41,223 nt of DNA, taken from assembly GCF_009724245.1 (NCBI RefSeq), contig NZ_WNNK01000038.1:1-41223 (forward strand). The letters run 5' to 3'. The notes beneath the pieces were generated by a model that saw only the letters and a program-made list of their open reading frames with translations, was not told the origin of the DNA and searched no databases. Below, in pieces: positions 23,492 through 31,970 of this stretch (positions are counted from its first letter, which is position 1; every line of letters begins with the position of its first letter). The DNA comes from Pseudomonas spelaei. Lineage in GTDB: Bacteria; Pseudomonadota; Gammaproteobacteria; Pseudomonadales; Pseudomonadaceae. Position numbers and translations under genes: made by a program.

Positions 23492-23581
23492 TGTGGGAGC
23501 TGGCTTGCCTGCGATTGGGTTGTACCAGTCGACACACAGGCTGAATGTCAGACCGCTATCGCAGGCAAGCCAGCTCCCACA
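23492..23581. repeat. REPIN, copy 3
   Basis: Inverted REP pair in the aruD-aruB intergenic gap. The right arm ends one base before the aruD stop codon, so the transcript of aruD would end in this hairpin structure. Confidence 0.9.
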
Positions 23582-23582
23582 T

Positions 23583-25049
23583 TTAGATCAGTGTTACACC
23601 CGGGGTCAGCGCGGCGGGCAACACCAGGCTCGGGGTCTCAAGCGAGGCCACCGGGTACGCGCAGTAATCCGCGGCGTAATAGGCACTGGCGCGATGGTTG
23701 CCCGACGCCCCGACGCCACCGAACGGCGCACTGCTGGCCGCGCCGGTCAGTTGCTTGTTCCAGTTGACGATCCCGGCACGGCTTTCGAGCCAGAACTGCT
23801 GGTAACGCGCCTCGGAGTCCGACAGCAAACCCGCCGCCAACCCGTACTGAGTGTTGTTGGCCTCGGCAATCGCCGCTGCAAAATCAGCGTAGCGGATCAC
23901 CTGCAGCAGCGGGCCGAACAGCTCTTCGTCCTCGCGCTCGGTGACCGCCGTCACATCGATAATGCCTGGTGTCAGCAACGCGGCCCGGGCCTGTGGCTGG
24001 GTCATTTCCAACAACGCTACAGCACCATTGGCGAGCATCAGTTCCTGAGCATCCATCAAGGCTTTCGCCGCGCCCAGGGAAATCACCGAGCCCATGAACG
24101 GCGCTGGCTGTTGATCGAACGCGCCGACTTCAATCGTCGCGCTCACCGCCACCAGCCGCGCCAGCAACGCATCGCCCCAAGCCCCTTCCGGCACCAGCAA
24201 ACGCCGGGCACAGGTACAACGTTGGCCAGCAGAGATGAATGCCGACTGGATGATGGTGTAGACCGCCGCATCCACGTCGGCGACTTCGTCCACCACCAGC
24301 GGGTTGTTACCGCCCATTTCCAAGGCGAGGATCTTGTCCGGGCGGCCGGAGAACTGCTGGTGCAGATGGTTGCCGGTACGGCTGGAACCGGTGAAGAACA
24401 GGCCGTCGATACCCGGATTGGCCGCCAGGGCGATCCCGGTTTCCCGCGCGCCTTGCAGCAGGTTCAGCACGCCCGCCGGCAGGCCGGCATCGATCCAGCA
24501 TTGCACGGTCAACTCGGCCACTTTTGGGGTCAGTTCGCTCGGCTTGAACAACACGGTGTTACCCGCCAGCAACGCCGGAACGATATGACCATTAGGCAAG
24601 TGGCCAGGGAAGTTGTAGGGACCAAACACCGCCACCACACCGTGAGGTTTGTGGCGCAAGACGGCGATGGCGTCGCCCAACGGGCCGCTCTTCTCGCCTG
24701 TACGCTCGCGGTAGCTCTGTACCGAGATTGCGATCTTGTTGACCATGCTGGTGACTTCCGTCGCCGATTCCCACAGCGGCTTGCCGGTCTCTTCACCAAT
24801 GCAACGCGCCAGTTCATCGGCACGGCTTTTCAGGTTGGCGGCGAAGGCTTCCAGCACGCTCAAACGCTCTTCCAGCGAACGCTTGGCCCAGGCCGGAAAC
24901 GCCTGACGCGCCGCTTGCACGGCGGACTCGACCTGTTCGGCCGTGGCGCCATTGCCAGCCCACAGCACCTGCTGGGTCACCGGGTCCAGCGACTCAAAGC
25001 GCTCACCCTGGCCGGCCAGCCACTCACCTGCGATGTATAGCGAATTCAT
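23583..25049 (-). CDS. astD: N-succinylglutamate 5-semialdehyde dehydrogenase (AruD/AstD)
   Basis: The enzyme oxidises succinylglutamate semialdehyde with NAD+ to succinylglutamate. The 488-residue product is a normal aldehyde dehydrogenase: FGPYNFPGHLPNGH (about 142-155), NAD-site FTGSSRTGNHLH (219-230), general-base Glu244 in LEMGGNNP and catalytic Cys278 in GQRCTCARRL. Its ATG shares one base with the aruG stop codon, so the two are translationally coupled; GGGAG precedes it. Confidence 0.96.
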   Translation of the reverse strand: MNSLYIAGEWLAGQGERFESLDPVTQQVLWAGNGATAEQVESAVQAARQAFPAWAKRSLEERLSVLEAFAANLKSRADELARCIGEETGKPLWESATEVTSMVNKIAISVQSYRERTGEKSGPLGDAIAVLRHKPHGVVAVFGPYNFPGHLPNGHIVPALLAGNTVLFKPSELTPKVAELTVQCWIDAGLPAGVLNLLQGARETGIALAANPGIDGLFFTGSSRTGNHLHQQFSGRPDKILALEMGGNNPLVVDEVADVDAAVYTIIQSAFISAGQRCTCARRLLVPEGAWGDALLARLVAVSATIEVGAFDQQPAPFMGSVISLGAAKALMDAQELMLANGAVALLEMTQPQARAALLTPGIIDVTAVTEREDEELFGPLLQVIRYADFAAAIAEANNTQYGLAAGLLSDSEARYQQFWLESRAGIVNWNKQLTGAASSAPFGGVGASGNHRASAYYAADYCAYPVASLETPSLVLPAALTPGVTLI

Positions 25050-26074
25050 TATTTCGACTCCCGGGCAGCAGACAACGGTACGGCACGCACTTGATCACCG
25101 GCGATCAGTTTCAGGCGCTTGGCAGTCTGTGGATCGACCACCAACGTGCCAGCAGCCTGACGCGCCGGCGCGGCGGTGATGCGGCAATCTTCGCGTTTAC
25201 GGTTATGGATCAGGAACGGTGTGGCATCGTCCCCCGGCGTACCGATGGCCAGCACCAGCGCCTCGCTGTCACGCACGGCGCGGATCTTGCTGGTTTCACA
25301 TTCCACCGCCGGGCCCGCGTCGAAGATATCGACGTACCCCTGGTAGCTGAAGCCTTCGCTCTTGAGCATGCTCAAGGCGGGCTCCGTGTCGGTGTGAACC
25401 TTGCCGATCACGTTGCGCGCGTCCTCGGAGAGGAAGCAGGTGTACAGCGGAAACTTCGGCATCAGCTCGGCGATAAACGCCTTGTTGCCAACACCGGTGA
25501 GGTAGTCGGCCTGGCTGAATTCCATCTTGAAGAAGTGCCGGCCCAGACTCTCCCAGAACGGCGAACGCCCGGCTTCGTCGGACATGCCGCGCATCTCGGC
25601 GATGATCTTGTTGCCGAACAGCTGCGGAAACTCCGCGATAAACAGCATCCGCGCCTTGGCCAGCATGCGGCCGTTGAGGCCGGTGCGGTAATCGGCATGG
25701 AGGAACAACGAGCACAGTTCGGAATTGCCGGTCAGGTCGTTGGCCAGGAACAGCGTCGGGATCTCGCGGTAGATGTTCAGCTCCTGAGAGGCGCTGACCG
25801 TCAGGCCGACCCGGAAGTTGTACCAGGGCTCACGCAGGCCGACAGCGCCGGCAATGGCGGAAATCCCCACCACCTGGCCTTCGTCGTTTTCCAGCACGAA
25901 CAGGTAGTCGGCATCCCCGCGCCCGGCTTCGCCGCGAAAGGTCTTTTCAGCCCAGCCGACCCGGTGAGTCAGGCGCTCTTCGTTGGCCGGCAAGGTGGTG
26001 AGGCCGGTGCCGGTGCTGCGCGCCAGATCAATCAGGGCCGGTAAATCGCTGCTGCGTACGGGACGAACGATCAT
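25049..26074 (-). CDS. aruG: Arginine N-succinyltransferase, AruG subunit
   Basis: AruG and AruF together transfer succinyl from succinyl-CoA to arginine, the first step. The 341-residue product starts MIVRPVRSSDLPALIDLA and has the AstA-family blocks YNFRVGLTVSASQELNIY, LTGNSELCSLFLHADYR and SPFWESLGRHFFKMEFSQAD. It is clearly paralogous to the preceding aruF product. It begins 55 bp after aruF with a GAGGAGAT ribosome site and overlaps aruD by one base. Confidence 0.95.
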   Translation of the reverse strand: MIVRPVRSSDLPALIDLARSTGTGLTTLPANEERLTHRVGWAEKTFRGEAGRGDADYLFVLENDEGQVVGISAIAGAVGLREPWYNFRVGLTVSASQELNIYREIPTLFLANDLTGNSELCSLFLHADYRTGLNGRMLAKARMLFIAEFPQLFGNKIIAEMRGMSDEAGRSPFWESLGRHFFKMEFSQADYLTGVGNKAFIAELMPKFPLYTCFLSEDARNVIGKVHTDTEPALSMLKSEGFSYQGYVDIFDAGPAVECETSKIRAVRDSEALVLAIGTPGDDATPFLIHNRKREDCRITAAPARQAAGTLVVDPQTAKRLKLIAGDQVRAVPLSAARESK

Positions 26075-26129
26075 GCTATCTCCTCAAACGGGCCGCTGGC
26101 TCCAGCCACCCGCGAAACTCTCGAATGCT

Positions 26130-27149
26130 TTAAACCGCCACCAGACGTACGCTGGCACCTTCGCCGACACCCAAAGCTTCGGCGGCTTCCAGGTCCAGGG
26201 TCACTGGTTTGCCTGGCGCGTAGTCCAGCTCCAGCATCACCGCACGGTAATCCTGCAACTGCGCATTGCTGACCAGGTACTGACGACCCACGCCCTTGAC
26301 CATCTCGCCGATCTTCACCGGCACCACGCGGCTCTGGGCGATCGAGCGAATGCCCGAGATCCGCGCATGCAGCGTCGGGCCACCGTCGAAGATGTCGATG
26401 TAGTGATCGGTCTCAAAGCCTTCGCGCATCAGGATGTCGAAGGTGATCTGCGCCCGAGGATGCACCTGGCCCATGGCCTCCTGAGCTTCGTCCGGCAACA
26501 GCGGCACGTAGATCGGGTAATGCGGCATCAGCTCGGCGAGGAAGGTCCGGCTCTTCAACCCGCACAGGCGCTCGGCCTCGGCGTAGTTGAGGTCGAAGAA
26601 GTTACGACCAATGGCGTCCCAGAACGGCGAGTCACCGTTCTCGTCGCTGTAGCCGACAATCTCGGTCACCACCGAATCGGCGAAGCGCTCGGGGTGGCTG
26701 GCGACGAACAACAGCCGGCCACGGGAGTTGAGTTCCGACCACGGCGACCCGACCAGTTCCGGCACCACGTAGAAGCTGGTCAGCAAACTGTTGCCGGTCA
26801 GGTCATGGCACTGGGACAGGACGTGGATCTTGTTGTGAATCTTCAGCTCGCGGGAAGCATGCACGAAGGTTTCGTTACGGAAGCTGTAGAACGGCTCCGA
26901 ATAACCGGCCGAGGCGACGATGGCCGAACAGCCCACCAGCTTGTTGGCCTCGGTGTCTTCAAGGACAAAGAAATAACTTTCTTCGCCGTTGAAACTGACT
27001 TCTGCAGCGAAAGACGCTTCGCTTGCGGCAATCTTGTCGCTCAGGCGTTCAACATCATCCGGCAAGGAGGTGACACCAATCGGGCTGTCCGCAGCCAGAC
27101 GCTGTACCTCGCCCAGATCAGCCATTTGCGCGGGGCGCATCACCAGCAT
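26130..27149 (-). CDS. aruF: Arginine/ornithine N-succinyltransferase, AruF subunit
   Basis: This is the alpha subunit partner of AruG. The 339-residue product starts MLVMRPAQMADLGEVQRLA and has the family blocks YSFRNETFVHASRELKIHN, LTGNSLLTSFYVVPEL and SPFWDAIGRNFFDLNYAEAE at the same positions as in AruG, showing an ancient duplication. Pseudomonads need both subunits, unlike enterobacteria with one AstA. An AAGGAG ribosome site precedes the ATG. The 236-bp gap to aruC holds REPIN copy 4 and a terminator-like hairpin, so expression of aruF onward may be partly uncoupled from aruC. Confidence 0.95.
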   Translation of the reverse strand: MLVMRPAQMADLGEVQRLAADSPIGVTSLPDDVERLSDKIAASEASFAAEVSFNGEESYFFVLEDTEANKLVGCSAIVASAGYSEPFYSFRNETFVHASRELKIHNKIHVLSQCHDLTGNSLLTSFYVVPELVGSPWSELNSRGRLLFVASHPERFADSVVTEIVGYSDENGDSPFWDAIGRNFFDLNYAEAERLCGLKSRTFLAELMPHYPIYVPLLPDEAQEAMGQVHPRAQITFDILMREGFETDHYIDIFDGGPTLHARISGIRSIAQSRVVPVKIGEMVKGVGRQYLVSNAQLQDYRAVMLELDYAPGKPVTLDLEAAEALGVGEGASVRLVAV

Positions 27150-27236
27150 GGTGTCACTCCTTAACTCGAAAACTCATAGAGGGAAAATACCGGGCACAGG
27201 ACCTGAACTCACACAGATCCAATGTGGGGAGGCTTG

Positions 27237-27323
27237 TGTGGGAGCTGGCTTGCCTGCGATGCAGACAACTCGGTTTACCTGTTACACCGAGTTGATGCGA
27301 TCGCAGGCAAGCCAGCTCCCACA
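27237..27323. repeat. REPIN, copy 4
   Basis: Inverted REP pair between aruF and aruC, with a truncated extra REP start (AATGTGGGGAGGCTTG, 27221-27236) directly before the left arm. Confidence 0.88.
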
Positions 27324-27340
27324 TTGACCGGGCCCGGCAC

Positions 27341-27379
27341 AAAAATTTGATTCGATGCCCAATCGTTCAGGCATCGAAT
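27341..27379 (-). terminator. Terminator-like hairpin after aruC
   Basis: A 10-bp stem ATTCGATGCC (27350-27359) with GGCATCGAAT (27370-27379) lies just after the aruC stop and is followed on the minus strand by CAAATTTTT. The T-run is offset by about four bases, so termination is probably partial, leaving read-through into aruF. Confidence 0.55.
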
Positions 27380-27385
27380 GGCCTA

Positions 27386-28606
27386 TCAGGCTTGCGTCAG
27401 CTTCTTCACGGCACGTTCGAAACGATCCAGGCCTTCTTGAATGTCGGCATCTTCCACCACCAGGCTCGGGGCGAAACGCACCACATCAGGACCGGCTTGC
27501 AGGATCATCAGGCCTTCACGCTCGGCGGCGTTGAAGATGTCCTTGGCCTTGCCTTTCCAGGCATCGCTCAGCACGCAACCGAGCAGCAGGCCCAGGCCGC
27601 GCACTTCGGTGAAAATGCCGTATTGCTGGCCGATCTGCTCCAGGCGAGCAACGAACAAGTCGTGCTTGGCTTTAACACCCGCCAGCACTTGCGGGGTGTT
27701 GATCACGTCAATCACCGCCTCCGCCACCGCACACGCCAGCGGGTTGCCGCCGTAGGTGGTGCCGTGGGTGCCGACCACTAGGTGCTTGGCCAGGTCTTCA
27801 CGCGTCAGCATCGCTGCAATCGGGAAACCGCCGCCCAGGCTCTTGGCGCTGGTGAGGATGTCTGGCACTACGCCGTAATGCTGGTAGGCGAACAGCTCGC
27901 CGCTGCGGCCCATGCCGGTTTGTACTTCGTCGAATACCAGCAGCGCGTTGTTGGCATCGCACAGGTCGCGAGCGCCTTGCAGGTAGGCCAGCTCAGCCGG
28001 CAGTACGCCGCCTTCGCCCTGGATCGGCTCCAGCACCACGGCGCAGGTCTTGTCCGAAACAGCGGCTTTCAGCGCGTCCAGATCATTGAACGGCACGTGG
28101 GTGATACCGGTGATTTTCGGACCGAAGCCGTCGGAATACTTCGACTGGCCACCGACGTTCACGGTGAACAAGGTGCGGCCGTGGAAGCTGTTCAACGCGG
28201 CGATGATTTCGTACTTCTCGCTGCCAAACCGGTCGAACGCAACACGACGGGCCAGCTTGAAGGCGGCCTCGTTGGCTTCGGCGCCGGAGTTGCAGAAGAA
28301 CACACGCTCGGCAAAGGTGGCGTCGATCAGCTTGTGGGCCAGGCGCAGGGCCGGCTCATTGGTGAAGACGTTGGATACGTGCCACAGCTTGTTGGCCTGT
28401 TCGGTCAGTGCACCGACCAGCGCCGGGTGGGCGTGGCCCAATACGTTGACCGCGATGCCGCCGGCAAAGTCGATCAGCTCTCGACCCGACTGGTCCCACA
28501 CGCGCGAACCTGCACCACGCACAGGAATGAACGCGGCAGGTGCATAGTTGGGAACCATGACCTGGTCGAAATCGGCACGTTGCACCGGGGCTTGCTCAAC
28601 GGACAT
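27386..28606 (-). CDS. aruC: Succinylornithine/acetylornithine aminotransferase (AruC)
   Basis: AruC transfers the delta-amino group of succinylornithine to 2-oxoglutarate, the third step of the pathway, and can also act on acetylornithine. The 406-residue product is a class III PLP aminotransferase: NSGAEANEAAFKLAR (about 106-120), PIQGEGGVLPA, cofactor Asp226 in LLVFDEVQTGMGR, and the PLP lysine Lys255 in TSAKSLGGGFP. It is the first gene of the aru operon, with an AGGAG ribosome site. ArgR half-sites lie upstream between it and argR. Confidence 0.96.
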   Translation of the reverse strand: MSVEQAPVQRADFDQVMVPNYAPAAFIPVRGAGSRVWDQSGRELIDFAGGIAVNVLGHAHPALVGALTEQANKLWHVSNVFTNEPALRLAHKLIDATFAERVFFCNSGAEANEAAFKLARRVAFDRFGSEKYEIIAALNSFHGRTLFTVNVGGQSKYSDGFGPKITGITHVPFNDLDALKAAVSDKTCAVVLEPIQGEGGVLPAELAYLQGARDLCDANNALLVFDEVQTGMGRSGELFAYQHYGVVPDILTSAKSLGGGFPIAAMLTREDLAKHLVVGTHGTTYGGNPLACAVAEAVIDVINTPQVLAGVKAKHDLFVARLEQIGQQYGIFTEVRGLGLLLGCVLSDAWKGKAKDIFNAAEREGLMILQAGPDVVRFAPSLVVEDADIQEGLDRFERAVKKLTQA

Positions 28607-28684
28607 CGGAGTCTCCTGAAGAGGAACGCCTGCCTGAAACTGGCGGGCGATGGAGGGATTGTAAGGACAGTTTTCAGCCCGGCC

Positions 28685-28766
28685 TTGCCGCCAAGCGACA
28701 ACTTCTTATAGCGCCAACCCCGGTTTTACACGGGTTTACGCCAATGCGACAAATAGCGTCGCAATG
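28685..28766 (-). promoter_or_regulatory. ArgR-binding region upstream of aruC
   Basis: Two perfect half-sites of the form TGTCGC-N8-AA, the ArgR consensus of P. aeruginosa, are on the minus strand at 28685-28700 and 28736-28751. The second is also one arm of a 15-bp inverted repeat (12 of 15 matches) whose other arm is at 28758-28772. A degenerate TGTAAA lies 5 bp after the second half-site, where a direct-repeat partner would be. Confidence 0.6.
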
Positions 28767-28835
28767 GCGCAGTTTAAACTGATGGCGAGCGTTTGCGGCC
28801 ACACAACCGGAATTCTGCTGCGCGCAGTTTTTTGA

Positions 28836-29816
28836 TCAGCCGCGCTCGGACGGCACCGACGACAACTCGAACGGGCTGCTGCTGCGGCGCTGGTTACGGT
28901 CTTCGCGAGGGGTGGCGCCGAAGAAGTTGCGATAGGCGCTGGAGAAGTGCGGGCCCGAGGAGAAGCCACACGACAGGCCGATCTGGATGATCGACTTGCT
29001 GGTTTGCATCAACATCTGCCGGGCCTTGTTCAGGCGCAGCTCCAGGTAGTACTGGCTGGGAACGCGATTGAGGTACTGCTTGAAGATCCGCTCCAGTTGT
29101 CGTCGCGAGACGCACACATGCTGGGCGATTTCGTCAGTGGTCAGCGGCTCTTCAATGTTGGCCTCCATCAGCAACACGGCCTGGGTCAGCTTCGGATGGC
29201 TGGAGCCCAGGCGGTTTTGCAATGGAATGCGCTGGCGCTCGCCGCCCTCACGGATACGCTCCACCACCAACTCTTCCGATACCGCACCGGCCAGCTCAGC
29301 GCCGTGGTCACGGGCCAACACTGCCAGCAACAGGTCGAGTACCGACAGGCCACCGCAGGCGGTCAGGCGATCACGGTCCCAGTCGAACAGATGACTGGTG
29401 GCGATGACCTTGGGGAAGCGCTCGGCAAAATCATCCTGCCAGCGCCAATGCACAGCGGCGCGATAGCCGTCGAGCAAACCCAGCTGCGCCAGCGGATAAA
29501 CACCTGCCGATATACCGCCGATCACACACCCGGCCCGCACCAGTTGCTTGAGGGCGGTACTTAGCTGCGAAGCAATCACCGTTGGCGGCTCATCGGCCAG
29601 CAAGAACAGCTTCTGAAAGCCTTCCAGCTTGCCGGTCCAAGGCTCACCCGGCAATTGCCAAGCGCCTTCGATCGGCGGCTCGGCCTGGAGAAACGACAGT
29701 TCGTACACCACGTCCGGATGCACCCGCTGAGCAACGCGCAAGGCCTCCTCAGCCAGCGCAAGCGTCAGGGCTTTAGTGCTGGGCCAAATCAGGAAACCAA
29801 TACGATGGGCGGTCAT
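28836..29816 (-). CDS. argR: Arginine-responsive regulator ArgR (AraC family)
   Basis: Pseudomonas ArgR activates aot and aru genes and represses arginine synthesis genes when arginine is present. The 326-residue protein has an N-terminal DJ-1/PfpI-like domain (about 5-185; IGGISAGVYPLAQLGLLDGYRA shortened in the ligand pocket) and a C-terminal AraC HTH pair (about 215-310). The HTH shows DEIAQHVCVSRRQLERIFKQ, then LRLNKARQMLMQTSKSI and CGFSSGPHFSSAYRNFFG. It follows aotP after 248 bp that contain a REPIN, and precedes aruC, the same order as in P. aeruginosa. It has a weak ribosome site (GGATAGCACTCC before ATG). Confidence 0.95.
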   Translation of the reverse strand: MTAHRIGFLIWPSTKALTLALAEEALRVAQRVHPDVVYELSFLQAEPPIEGAWQLPGEPWTGKLEGFQKLFLLADEPPTVIASQLSTALKQLVRAGCVIGGISAGVYPLAQLGLLDGYRAAVHWRWQDDFAERFPKVIATSHLFDWDRDRLTACGGLSVLDLLLAVLARDHGAELAGAVSEELVVERIREGGERQRIPLQNRLGSSHPKLTQAVLLMEANIEEPLTTDEIAQHVCVSRRQLERIFKQYLNRVPSQYYLELRLNKARQMLMQTSKSIIQIGLSCGFSSGPHFSSAYRNFFGATPREDRNQRRSSSPFELSSVPSERG

Positions 29817-29907
29817 GGAGTGCTATCCGAAACGAAAAACAGTGTTAAAGGCATCGCTAATGCTAGCCCGTAAGTGAACACAAATCTTAAAACCGATGCA
29901 GATCAAA

Positions 29908-29997
29908 TGTGGGAGCTGGCTTGCCTGCGATGGCGCTGGCACATTCAACATTCCTTTCGCCTGAGACTACGCTATCGCAGGCAAGCCAGCTCCCACA
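29908..29997. repeat. REPIN, copy 5
   Basis: Inverted REP pair in the aotP-argR gap. Confidence 0.9.
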
Positions 29998-30064
29998 CTG
30001 GACCGGCGTTAGCCTGTAAGCCGCGCGAAGCATGCCCTATATCGGTGCACAACGGCAGCCTTGA

Positions 30065-30829
30065 TTACTTCAAGCTACCGGAAAGGAACTGCTGCAAACG
30101 CTCGGATTGTGGGTTAACCAGTACTTCCCGCGGGTTGCCACGTTCTTCAACGATGCCTTTGTGCAAGAACACCAACTGGTTGGAGACTTCACGGGCAAAG
30201 CCCATTTCGTGGGTCACCACCACCATGGTCCGACCTTCCTGGGCCAGGTCCTGCATCACCTTGAGCACTTCGCCGACCAGCTCCGGGTCGAGGGCCGAGG
30301 TCGGCTCGTCGAACAGCATCACTTCGGGCTCCATCGCCAAGGCACGGGCAATCGCCACGCGCTGCTGCTCGCCGCCGGACATATGGCCAGGGAACGCATC
30401 CTTACGATGAGCGACGCCGACCTTGGCCAGGTAGTGCTCGGCCTTTTCCCGCGCATCTTTTTTCGACATACCCAACACATGGACCGGCGCTTCCATGACG
30501 TTTTCCAACGCGGTCATGTGCGACCACAGGTTGAAATGCTGGAACACCATGGACAGGCGCGAACGCATGCGTTGCAGTTGCTTAGGGTCCGCCGCCTTCA
30601 TGGCGCCGTCCTTGTTGGCCACCAGTTTCAGTTCTTCGTTGTTGAGCAGAATCTTGCCGGCGTGGGGTTGCTCCAGCAGGTTGATGCAGCGCAAAAAGGT
30701 ACTTTTGCCCGAACCACTGGAACCGATGATGCTGATCACATCACCGGCCGCGGCGGCCAGGGACACGCCTTTGAGCACTTCATGACTGCCATAGCGTTTA
30801 TGCAGGTCTTGGACTTCAAGTTTGTACAT
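30065..30829 (-). CDS. aotP: Arginine/ornithine ABC transporter ATPase AotP
   Basis: AotP is the ATP-hydrolysing subunit of the basic amino acid importer. The start MYKLEVQDLHKRYG (ATG at 30829) gives 254 residues; an in-frame GTG five codons earlier (30844) is less likely. Motifs are Walker A GSSGSGKST (36-44), Q-loop MVFQHFNLW, signature SGGEQQRVAIARAL and Walker B VMLFDEPTSALD, with the switch histidine in VVVTHEMGFA. It follows aotO closely and is separated from argR by a REPIN, which may reduce argR expression relative to the transporter. Confidence 0.96.
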   Translation of the reverse strand: MYKLEVQDLHKRYGSHEVLKGVSLAAAAGDVISIIGSSGSGKSTFLRCINLLEQPHAGKILLNNEELKLVANKDGAMKAADPKQLQRMRSRLSMVFQHFNLWSHMTALENVMEAPVHVLGMSKKDAREKAEHYLAKVGVAHRKDAFPGHMSGGEQQRVAIARALAMEPEVMLFDEPTSALDPELVGEVLKVMQDLAQEGRTMVVVTHEMGFAREVSNQLVFLHKGIVEERGNPREVLVNPQSERLQQFLSGSLK

Positions 30830-30856
30830 GCGGTCGGTTCTCACAAAAACAGTTGG

Positions 30857-31969
30857 TCAGTCGTTGAGCAAGCGCCCGTGACGCAGCGCTTCGCGCCCCG
30901 CCACCTTGGCCAGCCAGAAACCCGCTTGGGCATAACGTAGCCGTTCAACGGCAAACAACACCCCTGACGTGCCGGCGCAGACAATGCTGACGCGGTCGGT
31001 CAAGGGATCAATCACTTCAAAAATCGGCTCGCCCGCCTCTACCCAGTCACCGGCTTTGCGCAGGTAGCTGATCACGCCGGCATGGGGCGCGAACAGCAAC
31101 TCGGTGCCTTCGAAGGGCAGGCCTTCACAAGGTTCGTGGGCCGCTTGTGGCCACTGCCCGCCTATCAAGCCCTGCTCGGCGAGAAAGGCCAGGATGCCTT
31201 CGGCATGGAAAATCGCTTCATCGCGACCGGTGTCAGCCTGACCACCCAACTCCAGGGTCGTCGCCAGGCACGCCAGGGGAATCTGCGCCTCGGGGAATGC
31301 ACGGGACAGACGCAACCACGGCAGCGAGCAGGCCTCGTCAAAAGAACTGCCGCCGGAGTCTTCCGCCAGCAGCCCGACCTTCACATTCAAATGCGCCGAC
31401 AGCGAACGCCACTGTGGCCAATGCTGGGGCAGCGCGTACATGTGCAACGCAGCTTCGGCGTCGCAATGCAGGTCGAGCACCACGTCGGCGGTGCAGGCAT
31501 GGCTCAGCAACACCCGCTGCATGCCTTGCAATTGACTGCCCGGTGCCGGCATGGCGTTAAGCGCATCGCTCATCGCCTGACGGATCAGACGGACATTGGC
31601 ATGGGGATCATCCCCCAGGCGGCCTTTGAGCAACTCGGCAACCGGCTCGCTCAACTCGACGAAATCACGGTTGAAATTCTTGCCGCTGCCAACTTCAAAA
31701 CGTCCCTGGTGAGCGCCTTGCAGCAGTTGCCCCAAGCCCATCGGGTTGGCCACTGGTACCAGCTCGATCACGCCGTTGAGGGCGCCTTGCTGCTCCAGCT
31801 CGGCCAGGCGTTTTTTCAACTCCCAGGCGGCACGCATGCCCGGCAATTCGTCAGCGTGCAAACTGGCCTGGATATAGGCCTTGCGCTCGCCGCTGCCGAA
31901 ACGGAACACCGTCAGCTGGCGCTCACAGCCCAGGTGCCCCCAGGGCAACACGTGATCGATACGTTCCAT
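30857..31969 (-). CDS. aotO: AotO, succinylglutamate desuccinylase/aspartoacylase-family protein
   Basis: The 370-residue product belongs to the zinc-dependent M14-like AstE/AspA family. Visible metal-site motifs are QASLHADELPGMRAAWELKK (His and Glu ligands) and LDLHCDAEAALHMY (third His ligand); PVANPMGLGQ and the C-terminal beta domain (VEAGEPIFEVIDPL) also fit. It is encoded inside the arginine transporter operon, 1 bp after aotM, as in P. aeruginosa, where it was found not to be needed for uptake. Its substrate is not known; deacylation of an arginine-derived metabolite is a reasonable guess only. Confidence 0.9.
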   Translation of the reverse strand: MERIDHVLPWGHLGCERQLTVFRFGSGERKAYIQASLHADELPGMRAAWELKKRLAELEQQGALNGVIELVPVANPMGLGQLLQGAHQGRFEVGSGKNFNRDFVELSEPVAELLKGRLGDDPHANVRLIRQAMSDALNAMPAPGSQLQGMQRVLLSHACTADVVLDLHCDAEAALHMYALPQHWPQWRSLSAHLNVKVGLLAEDSGGSSFDEACSLPWLRLSRAFPEAQIPLACLATTLELGGQADTGRDEAIFHAEGILAFLAEQGLIGGQWPQAAHEPCEGLPFEGTELLFAPHAGVISYLRKAGDWVEAGEPIFEVIDPLTDRVSIVCAGTSGVLFAVERLRYAQAGFWLAKVAGREALRHGRLLND

Positions 31970-31970
31970 A

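Noticed and set aside
23493..25040. 515-codon plus-strand frame opposite aruD
   Set aside because: Shadow of a well-supported aldehyde dehydrogenase gene; composition is Arg/Gln/His heavy, and it runs into a REPIN.
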